NCBI RefSeq assembly: GCF_007994135.1
Contig: NZ_VLKF01000001.1
Span: 496,001 to 560,000, forward strand
Direction of reading: 5' to 3'
From: Modestobacter roseus
GTDB lineage: Bacteria; Actinomycetota; Actinomycetes; Mycobacteriales; Geodermatophilaceae
DNA: 64,000 nucleotides
Shown piece after piece: positions 1 to 8,389 of the stretch (positions within the stretch are counted from its first letter, which is position 1; every line of letters begins with the position of its first letter). Position numbers and translations under genes: made by a program. A model generated the notes under the pieces. It was not told where the DNA came from. It did no database searches and saw only the letters and a list, made by a program, of their open reading frames with translations.

Positions 1-204
1 GGGACGGCGATCGCGGTCGTCGACACCGACCGGGAGGTGCTGCTCGGGGTCACCTTCGTCGGCGAGGGCGTGGCCGAGCTGCTCCACTCGGCGACGATCG
101 CGGTGGTCGGGGAGGTGCCGATCAGCCGGCTCTGGCACGCCGTCCCGTCCTACCCGACGATCAGCGAGATCTGGCTGCGCCTGCTCGAGACCTACCGGGG
201 CTGA
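1..204 (+). CDS. Flavoprotein pyridine nucleotide-disulfide oxidoreductase, C-terminal fragment
   Basis: Only the last 67 residues are in the window; the gene starts before base 1. The sequence has the dimerisation-domain pattern of FAD/NAD(P)-dependent disulfide-type oxidoreductases: a strand pair around VVDTDREVLLGVTFVGEG, then a helix, then the family's closing stretch VPSYPTISEIWLRLLE. In mercuric reductase and lipoamide dehydrogenase relatives this domain forms the homodimer interface. The substrate cannot be told because the FAD and disulfide motifs lie outside the window. The stop is 3 bases before the GTG of the NAD kinase, so the two are probably co-transcribed. Confidence 0.75.
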   Translation, partial: GTAIAVVDTDREVLLGVTFVGEGVAELLHSATIAVVGEVPISRLWHAVPSYPTISEIWLRLLETYRG

Positions 205-207
205 GGC

Positions 208-1170
208 GTGCACGACGGCAGCCGGATCGGGCTGGTCCTGCACCCGCACCGCGACTGCTCCGGGGCGGCCACCCAGGTCGCGACCTGGACCAGCACGCAC
301 GACGTGGAGCTGGTCGCCGCGGCCGACGACGTCCACCGGCTGGCCCTGACCGGGGTCACGCCGGTGGCGCCGACCGAGCTCGCGGACAGCTGCGACGGGA
401 TCATCGCCCTCGGCGGTGACGGCACGCTGCTCGGCGCCATGCGGCTGGTCGCCGGCCGGCCGGTGCCGGTGCTCGGGGTGAACTTCGGGCGGCTGGGCTT
501 CCTCACCGAGGTGGAGGGCCGCGAGCTCGACGCCGCGCTCACCGCGATGGCCGAGGGCCGGTCGACCATCGAGTCGCGCAGCTGCCTGGTGGTCCGGGGT
601 CCGGGCTGGGAGACGGTCGCCTTCAACGACGTCGTGCTGGCCCGGGTGCCGGGGGAGGGGATGGTCGACGCGACGCTCTCGGTGGCCGGCCGCCGGTACG
701 GGCACTACCGCAGCGACGCCCTGATCATCGCCACCCCGATGGGGTCGACCGCCTACAGCTTCGCCGCGGGTGGGCCGGTGATGTCCCCGGGAGCGGAGGG
801 CGTGCTGGTGACGCCGTCGGCGCCGCTGAACGGCATCGACCGCACCGTCGTCCTGGGCCCGCAGGAGCCGCTCAAGCTGACCCTGCCCGCCACCGCCGGC
901 CGGCCGGCGGTGGAGGTCGACGGGCTGGTCCGCGGCCGGCTGGGACCGGGCGACGAGCTGCAGGTCTCCAGCCGCGCCGAAGCGGGGCTGCTGGTGCGCC
1001 TGGACGACTGGGCCGCCGCCGACCGCAGCCGGGTGAAGCTCTCGCTGCTGGACCTGCCACTGCTGCCGGAGGAGCTGGTCGAGCTGGTGCCCGAGGAGCT
1101 GCGTCGCCGGCAGCCCGGCGGCGTCTCCGAGCCCGGCGGCGGGCAGGCGGGCACTCAGGCCAGCGCGTAG
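208..1170 (+). CDS. nadK: NAD(+) kinase
   Basis: Phosphorylates NAD to NADP in the cytoplasm using ATP or polyphosphate. The 320-residue protein carries the family hallmarks in order: GGDGT at residues 69-73, the GVNFGRLGFL stretch near 90, the ND pair at 140-141, and the NAD-binding loop ending in GSTAY near 179-183, followed by a beta-rich C-terminal domain. Start is a GTG 3 bases after the upstream oxidoreductase. The last 16 bases overlap the convergent transglutaminase gene. Actinobacterial nadK usually sits beside recN; this one sits beside a flavoprotein, so it could be a second paralogue. The C-terminal 25 residues are low-complexity (PGGVSEPGGGQAG). Confidence 0.9.
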   Translation: MHDGSRIGLVLHPHRDCSGAATQVATWTSTHDVELVAAADDVHRLALTGVTPVAPTELADSCDGIIALGGDGTLLGAMRLVAGRPVPVLGVNFGRLGFLTEVEGRELDAALTAMAEGRSTIESRSCLVVRGPGWETVAFNDVVLARVPGEGMVDATLSVAGRRYGHYRSDALIIATPMGSTAYSFAAGGPVMSPGAEGVLVTPSAPLNGIDRTVVLGPQEPLKLTLPATAGRPAVEVDGLVRGRLGPGDELQVSSRAEAGLLVRLDDWAAADRSRVKLSLLDLPLLPEELVELVPEELRRRQPGGVSEPGGGQAGTQASA

Positions 1171-1940
1171 GGCTCCTGGCTCGGGGCGGGCAGCTCGCCG
1201 TCGACCGTGGCGGTGACCGTCATCGCGCCGAGGGTGGCCTGCCCGCCGAACAGCGACAGGAAGGCGGTGTCGGCGGCGTCGCGCCCCGAGCAGATGCGCA
1301 CCAGCGCCGACGTCGGCGCCAGCCGGGTGGCGTCGACGGTCCGCCACACGCCGTCGACGTCGGCCTCGACCACGGCGTGGAAGTCCATCGGGGACAGGCC
1401 CGGGGCGTAGACGGCGACCAGCCGGGCCGGCACCTCCAGGGCACGCAGCAGCGTGACGGTCAGGTGCGCGTAGTCGCGGCACACGCCCTGCCCGAGCAGC
1501 AGGGTGTCGACCGCGGTGTCGACCGGCCGGCTGGACCCGGCGGTGTAGACGAGCCGGTCGTGCACCCAGGCGGCGACCGCGGCCACCAGCTCCGCGCGCG
1601 GCAGCGACCGGTCGAACTCCGCGCCGGCGTAGCCCTCCAGCTGGTCCGAGGGGCAGTAGCGGCTGGGCCGGACGAACTCCGCCCACTCGGCCGGGGTCAC
1701 CGTGCGCGGCTCGCCGTCGCCGGTCACGTGCCCGGTGTAGGCGATCGTCGTCTCCCCGGCGGGCAGCTGCAGCCGGTGCACCCGAGCCCCGGGGACGGCG
1801 ATCTCTTCGGCCGCCACCGGCCGCCCGTCGCAGAGCACGGTGAGCTGCTCACCGGCCGGCGCGGCCAGCGCGACCTGCAGCAGTGCGGTCGCCGGGGCGG
1901 GGGAGGAGACGGTGAGCCGGCAGGCGACGTCGGTGCGCAT
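1155..1940 (-). CDS. Transglutaminase-like domain protein
   Basis: A 261-residue cytoplasmic protein with a C-terminal transglutaminase/protease-like fold. The catalytic triad is visible: Cys154 in GQGVCRDYAHL, His188 in DFHAVVEA and Asp203 in TVDATR. The N-terminal ~85 residues form a beta-rich domain typical of bacterial transglutaminase-like proteins. Such proteins act as cysteine proteases or amidases, and the substrate here is unknown. The ATG at 1940 is chosen because the longer reading frame upstream is arginine- and proline-rich without domain similarity. Its 3' end overlaps the convergent nadK by 16 bases. Confidence 0.8.
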   Translation of the reverse strand: MRTDVACRLTVSSPAPATALLQVALAAPAGEQLTVLCDGRPVAAEEIAVPGARVHRLQLPAGETTIAYTGHVTGDGEPRTVTPAEWAEFVRPSRYCPSDQLEGYAGAEFDRSLPRAELVAAVAAWVHDRLVYTAGSSRPVDTAVDTLLLGQGVCRDYAHLTVTLLRALEVPARLVAVYAPGLSPMDFHAVVEADVDGVWRTVDATRLAPTSALVRICSGRDAADTAFLSLFGGQATLGAMTVTATVDGELPAPSQEPYALA

Positions 1941-2104
1941 GGCCGCATCCTGACCGCCCCGTGTTGCGGGCGTGTGGCGCGCCGCCGGCACCGGGTCCGC
2001 GCACGGTCGTGCGCTGCCCACGTGGGGTGGGCAGAGCACGACCGTCGGCGGGACCGTCCCGGGGGCCGGTCGGGCGGGTCGGCGGCATGTGGTGCAGTGG
2101 ACCC

Positions 2105-2923
2105 GTGCAACCGGGCAGTGACCGTCGGACGTGGCAGCGCTACATCGCGCTGGGGGACTCCTTCACCGAGGGGCTCAGCGACCCCGACCCCGGTACGGCC
2201 GACGCCTTCGTCGGCTGGGCCGACCGGCTGGCCGCCCACCTGGCCGACGCCGCACCCGGTGGGGACGTGGAGTACGCCAACCTCGCCGTCCGCGGCCGGC
2301 TGCTCGCGCAGGTGCTCGACGAGCAGGTGCCCGTGGCGCTCGCGGCCGAGCCGGACCTGGTGAGCCTGGTCGCCGGCGGCAACGACCTGCTGCGTCCCGG
2401 CGTCGACCCCGACCGGCTGGCCGCGGACCTGGAGCGCGCGGTCGTCGCGTTCCGGGACGCCGGCGCCGACGTGCTGCTGGCCACCGGCGTCGACCCCCGA
2501 CAGACCCCGATCATCCGGCGCACCCGCGGCCGGGTCGCGGTGTTCAACGCGCACCTGTGGTCGATCGCCGCCCGGCACGGCGCCGTCGTGCTCGACCAGT
2601 GGGGCGCGGCCTGGCTGCAGGACGCCCGGATGTGGGACCCCGGTGACCGGATCCACCTGACCGCGGAGGGGCACCGGCGCACCGCGCTGGCCGCCGCCGC
2701 GGCGCTCGGGGTGCCGGTGGCCGACGACGTCGACTGGCGGACGCCGCTGGACCCGGCGCCGCCGAAGGCGGTCCGCGAGGTCGCCGCGCAGGAGCTGGCG
2801 TGGGTGCGCGGGTTCGTGCTGCCGTGGATCGGCCGCCGGCTGACCGGCCGCTCCTCCGGCGACGGCCGGGCGGCCAAGCGCCCGGTGCCCGTGCCGCTGC
2901 ACCGGTCCGCCCAACTCCGGTAG
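2105..2923 (+). CDS. SGNH/GDSL-family hydrolase (esterase/lipase type)
   Basis: About 272 residues. The nucleophile block GDSFTEGL puts Ser19 near the N-terminus, GGND (91-94) supplies block III, and Asp181-x-x-His184 in DRIHLTAEGH completes the catalytic set, so the enzyme should be active as an ester or carbohydrate-ester hydrolase. No signal peptide is visible, so it is probably cytoplasmic. The GTG at 2105 is preferred; an ATG at 2087 in the same frame adds six residues and cannot be excluded. Transcription diverges from the transglutaminase gene. Confidence 0.85.
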   Translation: MQPGSDRRTWQRYIALGDSFTEGLSDPDPGTADAFVGWADRLAAHLADAAPGGDVEYANLAVRGRLLAQVLDEQVPVALAAEPDLVSLVAGGNDLLRPGVDPDRLAADLERAVVAFRDAGADVLLATGVDPRQTPIIRRTRGRVAVFNAHLWSIAARHGAVVLDQWGAAWLQDARMWDPGDRIHLTAEGHRRTALAAAAALGVPVADDVDWRTPLDPAPPKAVREVAAQELAWVRGFVLPWIGRRLTGRSSGDGRAAKRPVPVPLHRSAQLR

Positions 2924-3010
2924 TACACGATCGGGTGACGGGCAATCCGCCTGCGCTGCGCGCGCCGAACCCCTGTCGAGCACCACTCGACGAGATCCAG
3001 GGAGTTCCTG

Positions 3011-3700
3011 ATGAGCAGCAACCGCGTCGCCCGCACCTCCATCGCCCTCGCCGTCGCGGCCACCGCCGCCCTCGGCCTGTCGGCCTGCGGCGCCGGCGAG
3101 AGCACCGCCAGCGCCGCCGACTCCTCGGCCAGCTCGTCCTTCGGCCGCCCGGAGCCGGTCGCCACCATCCCCGCCGTCCCCGGCGGGAGCACCGCCGTGG
3201 CGCTGGACACCGGCTTCACCGACGCGCTCACCCAGCTCGGCCTGACCCCCGGCACCGTGGGTTCGGCCACGCTGGACGGCGCGACGGGGACGATCACCTT
3301 CCCGATCACCGGGGGGACCGTGACGCTCTTCGACCGCGAGTCCGGCTACCGGCCGTGGGTGCAGGGCACCCTGTTCCACGAGGGCAGCGGGCTCAGCCTC
3401 ACCGCGGGCGGCACCACCGTCGAGCTCACCGACTTCACCATCGACCCGGGCAAGCCGGCCCGGCTGTTCGGCAACGTCTCGGTCAACGGCGAGCTCGCCG
3501 TCCCCAGCGCCCCGCTGTTCGACCTGGACGGCAGCACGCTGAACCCGCCCACCACCTCGGCCGGGTCCGCGGAACTGGACGGCACCACCGTCGAGCTGTC
3601 GCCGGAGGCGGCCGAGCTGCTGAACGCGACCTTCGGCACCGACGCACTCACCGGCGGGTTCGTCGTCGGCACGTCGACCATCACCGTCGAGACCGAGTGA
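3011..3700 (+). CDS. Secreted lipoprotein of unknown function
   Basis: A 229-residue protein with a clear lipoprotein signal: basic start, hydrophobic core and lipobox LSAC, with the lipidated cysteine at about residue 26, followed by a Ser/Ala-rich linker. The mature domain is rich in short beta-strands (GTITFPITGGTVTLFD, GSGLSLTAGGTTVELTD) and Thr/Gly turns. This looks like an all-beta extracellular domain and recalls HtaA-type surface proteins, though I cannot establish homology. An unknown role at the outer face of the membrane is the safe call. A 16-bp hairpin follows the stop. Confidence 0.75.
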   Translation: MSSNRVARTSIALAVAATAALGLSACGAGESTASAADSSASSSFGRPEPVATIPAVPGGSTAVALDTGFTDALTQLGLTPGTVGSATLDGATGTITFPITGGTVTLFDRESGYRPWVQGTLFHEGSGLSLTAGGTTVELTDFTIDPGKPARLFGNVSVNGELAVPSAPLFDLDGSTLNPPTTSAGSAELDGTTVELSPEAAELLNATFGTDALTGGFVVGTSTITVETE

Positions 3701-3705
3701 TCCCC

Positions 3706-3740
3706 GGACCGTGCGGTGCCCGTGGGGCACCGCACGGTCC
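3706..3740. terminator. Bidirectional hairpin terminator between convergent genes
   Basis: A perfect inverted repeat: 16 bases on each side (GGACCGTGCGGTGCCC and its complement) around a GTG loop-plus-spacer. It lies in the 42-base gap between the lipoprotein gene and the convergent GGDEF-EAL gene, so one hairpin can end both transcripts. There is no U-tract, as is usual for high-GC actinobacteria. Confidence 0.75.
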
Positions 3741-3742
3741 GC

Positions 3743-6208
3743 TCACCGACGGTCGCCGGGCTCCGGCAGGTCGCGCGGGACCGGCCCGGTGGCCGGGCCA
3801 CCGAACGGCCGCGGGAACGGCCCGGACCGTGGCCCCCGCCCCGCGTACTCGCCGTGGTCGGCGGAGTCGCGGGGCTCGGGCAGTCGCAGCGCGTCCGGCC
3901 GGCCGCTGGCGGCCAGCAGCGCGCTGAGCTCGGCCAGCGCGCTGGACGGGGCGAAGGAGTGCGGGTCGAAGGCCGGGTCGGCCGCCGCCCCGGGCCCCGC
4001 TGCGGGCTCCGGCTGGGCCACCGGCTCCGCCGGGGTCCCCGGGTCCTCCGTCGCCCAGCGTCCGAACAGTGGGATCGGCTCGGCGATCGGGCCGGACGTC
4101 GGCTCGTCCGCAGCCTGCGCCGTCGGCTGCTCGGGTGTCTCCGGGAGGTCCTCCGGCTCGGCGAAGTCACGCGGGTCGGTGGCGAACACCGCGAACGAGT
4201 CCAGCTGCGGGACGGCGGGGGGCGCGGGCTGGGCGTCGGCGTCCGGCCGCTCGCCGTCGACCGCGGGTGCGGCGTCCCAGGCGTCGTCGCCCGGCAGCGG
4301 CAGCCCGGCGTCGGTGCCGTCCTCGACGCCGTCGACCAGCTCGACCCCGCCGGCGTCGGCCGCCGGGTCGAGCGGGCCGTACCCGTCGTCCCCGTCCGCC
4401 GCACCGTCCGCGTCGTCGTCCGGGACGACCGACGGGTCGTCCAGGCCGACCAGGTCCGGCGGCACCGCCAGGTCGTCGAGCTCGCGGGCCGGCAGCGGGG
4501 CGGGGCGCCCGAAGGCGTAGCCCTGGGCCATGGCGCAGCCGTGCTCGCGCAGCCAGCGGGCCTGCTCGCCGTCCTCGATGCCCTCCGCGATCACCTGCAG
4601 CCCCATGCCCTGGCCGAGCTGCAGCAGGCCCTGGACCAGGGCGGCGGTGGCCGGCTGGGTGACGACGTCGGCGACGAAGGAGCGGTCGATCTTGACGGTG
4701 TGGATCGGCAGCCGGTGCAGCGCGGTGATCGCCGAGTAGCCGGTGCCGAAGTCGTCCAGTGCCAACGTCACGCCGCTCTCGGTGACCTGGTCGACCGCGT
4801 GCAGCGTGGCGTCGGCGGCGAACAGCGCCGTGGACTCGGTGATCTCCAGCTCCAGCCGCTCCGGGGCGAGCCCGGAGGTGGCCAGGGCATCGGCGACCAG
4901 CTCGCTGAACCCGGGCTCGGCCAGGTGCCGGGCGGAGATGTTGACGTGCACGCGCAGCGCTGGGTCCCAGCCGGCGGCGTCCCAGCAGGCCTGGTGCAGC
5001 ACCCAGGCGCCCAGGCGCGAGGTGAGCCGGTTGTCCTCGGCCGCGGCCAGGAACGCGCCCGGCGGGAGCAGCCCGCGGGTGGGGTGCTGCCAGCGGATGA
5101 GGGCCTCGTAGCCGAGGAGGTGCTCGTCGGAGAGCGCGACGATCGGTTGGTAGAACAGCCGCAGCTCGCCGGCCTCCAGCGCGTGGCGCAGGTCGGTCTC
5201 CAGCTGGAGCTGGTCGACGTAGCCCTCCCCGAGCGCCTCGTCGTGCACCTCGACCCGGCCGCGCCCGCCGTTGGCCTTGGCCCGGGCCAGCGCGCTGTGC
5301 GCCTGGCGGAGCAGCGCCTCGGGGGCCACGTCGGTGCCGAGGGTGACCCCGACGCTGGCCGAGAGGGTGATCTCGCGGTCGTTCACGTGGAAGGGCTCGT
5401 CGAGCACCGAGAGGAGCCGGTCGGCGATGGTGCGCAGCCCGTCGACGTCGTCCACCTCCTCTGCCAGCACGAGGAACTCGTCGGCGCCGAACCGGACGGC
5501 GGTGTCCTCGACCCGGGTGCTCCAGCGCAGCCGGTCGGCGACCTGGCAGAGCAGCTGGTCGCCTCCTTCGTGGCCGAGGGAGTCGTTGACCGCGGTGAAC
5601 CGGTCCAGGTCCAGGTGCAGCAGGCCCACGGAGGTGCCGCGCCGGCGGGAGAACGCCAGCGCCCGGCCCAGCCGGTCGGTGAGCGCGCGGCGGTTGGGCA
5701 GCCCGGTCAGCGGGTCGGTGAAGGCGCGGCGGACCAGGTCCTCCTCGGCCCGGCGACGGTCGGTGACGTCGACCATCGACAGCAGCACGAACTGGAGCGC
5801 ACCGTTGGCGTGGTGCACCAGCTCCTGGGTCTGGTGCACCCAGACGCTCTCGCCGTCGGCGCGCCGGAGCCGGCGCTCGCCGACCACGGCCAGCTGCGGG
5901 TCCAGCAGCGGGGCACCCGGCACGTGCTCGGTGGCGCGGTCCTCCAGCGGGACGTCGTCGGGGTGCGTCAGCAGGTCCAGGTGACGACCGGTCAGCTCAC
6001 CGGAGGTGCGGCCGGTCAGCTCGCACAGCGCCGGGTTGACCAGCAGCATCCGTCCGCTGGGGTCGACCACGGCCTTGCCGATGGGGGCGGAGAGGAACAG
6101 GGCTCGGAAGAGCTGGCCCCGGTCGGCCAGCAGGACGTCGGCCGCGCGCAGCCGCTGCCCCGTGCCGGGCCCGGGGGCGCTCGACGACTCGGGTGCGGAG
6201 GAGGTCAC
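3743..6208 (-). CDS. PAS-GGDEF-EAL cyclic-di-GMP signalling protein with long acidic tail
   Basis: An 821-residue soluble protein. A PAS sensor covers about residues 30-150, GGDEF 160-320, EAL 335-575, and a Pro/Ala/Asp/Glu-rich low-complexity tail 590-821. The cyclase motif is degenerate (GADEF at 241-245 rather than GGDEF), but the inhibitory c-di-GMP site RxxD (RVED, 232-235) is at the canonical five-residue spacing. The phosphodiesterase half keeps its key residues: EAL at 368-370, NIS near 423, ExxxE-type LEITES near 455, DDFGTG 485-490, KID near 506 and AEGIE near 542. I infer a c-di-GMP phosphodiesterase whose GGDEF domain is regulatory. No membrane segment or signal peptide is seen. 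Confidence 0.88.
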   Translation of the reverse strand: MTSSAPESSSAPGPGTGQRLRAADVLLADRGQLFRALFLSAPIGKAVVDPSGRMLLVNPALCELTGRTSGELTGRHLDLLTHPDDVPLEDRATEHVPGAPLLDPQLAVVGERRLRRADGESVWVHQTQELVHHANGALQFVLLSMVDVTDRRRAEEDLVRRAFTDPLTGLPNRRALTDRLGRALAFSRRRGTSVGLLHLDLDRFTAVNDSLGHEGGDQLLCQVADRLRWSTRVEDTAVRFGADEFLVLAEEVDDVDGLRTIADRLLSVLDEPFHVNDREITLSASVGVTLGTDVAPEALLRQAHSALARAKANGGRGRVEVHDEALGEGYVDQLQLETDLRHALEAGELRLFYQPIVALSDEHLLGYEALIRWQHPTRGLLPPGAFLAAAEDNRLTSRLGAWVLHQACWDAAGWDPALRVHVNISARHLAEPGFSELVADALATSGLAPERLELEITESTALFAADATLHAVDQVTESGVTLALDDFGTGYSAITALHRLPIHTVKIDRSFVADVVTQPATAALVQGLLQLGQGMGLQVIAEGIEDGEQARWLREHGCAMAQGYAFGRPAPLPARELDDLAVPPDLVGLDDPSVVPDDDADGAADGDDGYGPLDPAADAGGVELVDGVEDGTDAGLPLPGDDAWDAAPAVDGERPDADAQPAPPAVPQLDSFAVFATDPRDFAEPEDLPETPEQPTAQAADEPTSGPIAEPIPLFGRWATEDPGTPAEPVAQPEPAAGPGAAADPAFDPHSFAPSSALAELSALLAASGRPDALRLPEPRDSADHGEYAGRGPRSGPFPRPFGGPATGPVPRDLPEPGDRR

Positions 6209-6298
6209 GGGGGACAGCCTCGCTCATCGACGGGCCCGATCCAGGGAACCTCGACCGCGTGGCTGTGTTCGTGCCGTCACTGCCCGTGACGGATCGGG

Positions 6299-6844
6299 TC
6301 ACCGGAGGACGGTGTGCCTGGCGTGGTCGGTGAGGCCGGTCTCCGCCGGCCGGCTCGGCGCGGGGACCCGGTACGGGCGGGCCGACGACGGTGGCGCGGA
6401 GTCGCTGAACAGCCCGGTCTGACCGGTGAGTGCCAGCAGCCGGGTCACGCACCGCGGGGCCACCCCGAGTCGCAGCTCCCGGCCCGCCGCGGCGGCCGTG
6501 CGGGCAGCCGCGGTGAGCGCGCGCAGGCCGCCGGCGTCGCAGAACGTCACCTGGCCGGCGTCGATCGTCCATCCGACCCGGTCGGTCACCAGCAGGGTCT
6601 CGACGGCGTCACGCAGGTGGTGCGCGGAGTCGCGGTCGAGGTCGCCGCGGAGGTGGACGAGCCCGGTGGTCAGGTCGAGGTCGACGACCAGCGTCGGGTC
6701 GTCGGTGCGCGCGTCGGTGGTCGTGAGGGTCCCCTTCCCGGGGTCGTCCGCCGGGACCGTGCCCGGGTGGCGGTGCGCCGCTCGGGCGCGTCGTCGGGGC
6801 CGGACGACCGGCCCGCCGCGACCGTAGCAGCGCCGCACCCCCAC
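6299..6844 (-). CDS. STAS-domain protein (anti-sigma-factor antagonist-like)
   Basis: Residues about 48-145 form a STAS domain of the SpoIIAA/RsbV type. It contains the strand pair VVDLDLTTGLVHLRGDLD and the helix-capping loop TFCDAGGLRAL. In SpoIIAA the corresponding loop is DSSG, whose second Ser is phosphorylated by the anti-sigma kinase; here the loop is DAGG, so the phosphorylatable Ser is missing. The N-terminal ~45 residues are Arg/Pro-rich and may not be translated. Only GTG codons at 6844 or 6838 are available upstream, so the start is uncertain. It is a plausible partner for the HATPase protein at 8374-9351. Confidence 0.7.
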   Translation of the reverse strand: MGVRRCYGRGGPVVRPRRRARAAHRHPGTVPADDPGKGTLTTTDARTDDPTLVVDLDLTTGLVHLRGDLDRDSAHHLRDAVETLLVTDRVGWTIDAGQVTFCDAGGLRALTAAARTAAAAGRELRLGVAPRCVTRLLALTGQTGLFSDSAPPSSARPYRVPAPSRPAETGLTDHARHTVLR

Positions 6845-6859
6845 CCGGAACCGTCCGGT

Positions 6860-7162
6860 TCAGTCGCCGACGGTCACCCCGGGGGAGAAGGCGACGTAGC
6901 CGGCGAAGTCCCGGCCCACGCGCTCGACCGCCGAGGGCTTGATGTCCGGGTAGCTCCAGGCGCCGTCCTTGCGCACGCCGCCCGGGGTGACGACGTCCCA
7001 GTACTGCGCGGCGCCCTTCCACGGGCAGGTGTAGGCGGTCGGGCTCTCGGTGAGGGCGCCGGGCACGACGGCCGACGGCGGGAAGTACCAGTTGCCCTCG
7101 ATGCTGACCAGCTCCTCCTCGGGGGCCTCGGCGATCACGGTTCCGTCGATGGTGGCGCGCAT
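6860..7162 (-). CDS. DUF427 domain protein
   Basis: A 100-residue protein matching the small DUF427 family. It starts MRATIDGTVIAE and has the conserved NWYFPPSAV and CPWKGAAQYWDV stretches. The family has a beta-barrel fold and no firmly assigned biochemical role. The ATG at 7162 is chosen because it follows a good ribosome-binding site (GAGGAGAC) and begins the conserved domain. It is transcribed divergently from the monooxygenase at 7293 and lies 15 bases downstream of the STAS gene on the same strand, in the opposite order from a translationally coupled pair. Confidence 0.85.
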   Translation of the reverse strand: MRATIDGTVIAEAPEEELVSIEGNWYFPPSAVVPGALTESPTAYTCPWKGAAQYWDVVTPGGVRKDGAWSYPDIKPSAVERVGRDFAGYVAFSPGVTVGD

Positions 7163-7292
7163 GGCTGTCTCCTCGGGTCCGGACGGGTTCTCCGGCCGGT
7201 GCAACCCCACCGGGGGGCCAGATCGTCCCGGCGGGGAACAGCAGCCGCCACCGCGGCGCTGAGCCGCAGGACGACGACGAGAGGTGGACGTG

Positions 7293-8354
7293 GTGGAGAA
7301 GCGGATCGGCTTCCTGAACTTCGGGCACTGGCAGCCCATCCCGGGGTCGCAGGTGCGCACCGGGGCCGACGCCCTGCTGCAGACCGTCGAGCTGGCGCAG
7401 GCGGCCGAGGAGCTGGGGGTCGACGGCGCCTACGTGCGGGTGCACCACTTCGCCCGGCAGCTGTCCTCGCCCTTCCCGCTGCTGGCGGCGATCGCCGCGC
7501 GCACGAGCCGGATCGAGATCGGTACGGGCGTGATCGACATGCGCTACGAGAACCCGCTGTACATGGCCGAGGAGGCCGCCGCCGCCGACCTGCTGTCCGC
7601 CGGCCGGCTGCAGCTGGGGATCAGCCGGGGATCACCGGAGACGGCGCTGCGCGGCTCGGAGGCCTTCGGCTACGTGCCCGCCGACGGCAGTGACGACGCG
7701 GAGCTGGCCCGGGCGAAGACGGCCCGGTTCCTCGCCGCCGTCGCCGGGGAGACCGTGGTGGACGCCGACCCGCGGATGGTCGGGGGCCACGGGGGCGGGG
7801 GCAACGGGGTCTGGGGCAGGGCACGCCTGGCGGTCCAGCCGCAGTCGCCGGGCCTGCGCGAGCGGATCTGGTGGGGATCGGGCACCCGGCAGACGGCGGT
7901 CTGGACGGCGCGGCAGGGGATGAACCTGATGAGCTCCACGCTGCTCAGCGAGGACACCGGGGTGCCGTTCGACGAGCTGCAGGCCGAGCAGATCGCGCTG
8001 TTCCGGGCCACCTGGGCCGACGCCGGCTGGGCGCACGAGCCGCGGGTGTCGGTGAGCCGCTCCGTCATGCCCATCACCACCGACGAGGACCGGCAGTACT
8101 TCGGCCGGGAGCGCACGAGCACCGACCAGGTCGGGCTGCTGGAGGGGGTGCGCGCCCGCTTCGGGAAGAGCTACGCCGGGGAGCCGGACCAGCTGGCCGA
8201 GGAGCTGGCCAAGGACGCCGCCGTGCGGGACGCCGACACCCTGCTGCTGACCGTCCCGAACATGCTCGGCGTCGACTACAACGCCCGGCTGCTGGAGACG
8301 ATCACCCGGCACGTCGCCCCGGCGATCGGCTGGGTCCCGCCCGCGGGACGCTGA
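7293..8354 (+). CDS. LLM-class flavin-dependent oxidoreductase (bacterial luciferase-like)
   Basis: A (beta/alpha)8 protein of about 353 residues in the luciferase-like monooxygenase family. It has the N-terminal strand IGFLNFGHW, the substrate-side motif VRVHHFARQLSSPFPLLA, TSRIEIGTGVIDMRYENP and the flavin-phosphate region RLQLGISRGSPE. Members use FMN or F420; the cofactor cannot be fixed from sequence. GTG codons at 7284, 7290 and 7293 are all in frame; the purine-rich GAGAGG at 7279-7284 fits 7290 or 7293 best. The gene converges on the MEDS-HATPase gene, with a shared hairpin between them. Confidence 0.85.
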   Translation: MEKRIGFLNFGHWQPIPGSQVRTGADALLQTVELAQAAEELGVDGAYVRVHHFARQLSSPFPLLAAIAARTSRIEIGTGVIDMRYENPLYMAEEAAAADLLSAGRLQLGISRGSPETALRGSEAFGYVPADGSDDAELARAKTARFLAAVAGETVVDADPRMVGGHGGGGNGVWGRARLAVQPQSPGLRERIWWGSGTRQTAVWTARQGMNLMSSTLLSEDTGVPFDELQAEQIALFRATWADAGWAHEPRVSVSRSVMPITTDEDRQYFGRERTSTDQVGLLEGVRARFGKSYAGEPDQLAEELAKDAAVRDADTLLLTVPNMLGVDYNARLLETITRHVAPAIGWVPPAGR

Positions 8355-8360
8355 CCCCGG

Positions 8361-8389
8361 GCTGCCGGCGCGGTCAACGCGCCGGCAGC
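8361..8389. terminator. Shared hairpin terminator
   Basis: A perfect 12-bp stem (GCTGCCGGCGCG and its complement) with loop GTCAA. It lies between the convergent monooxygenase and MEDS-HATPase genes and overlaps the last codons of the latter (stop at 8374). It probably terminates both transcripts; no U-tract. Confidence 0.7.

Noticed and set aside
3716-6289. An 857-codon open frame on the plus strand
   Set aside because: Antisense to the PAS-GGDEF-EAL gene, without recognisable domains.
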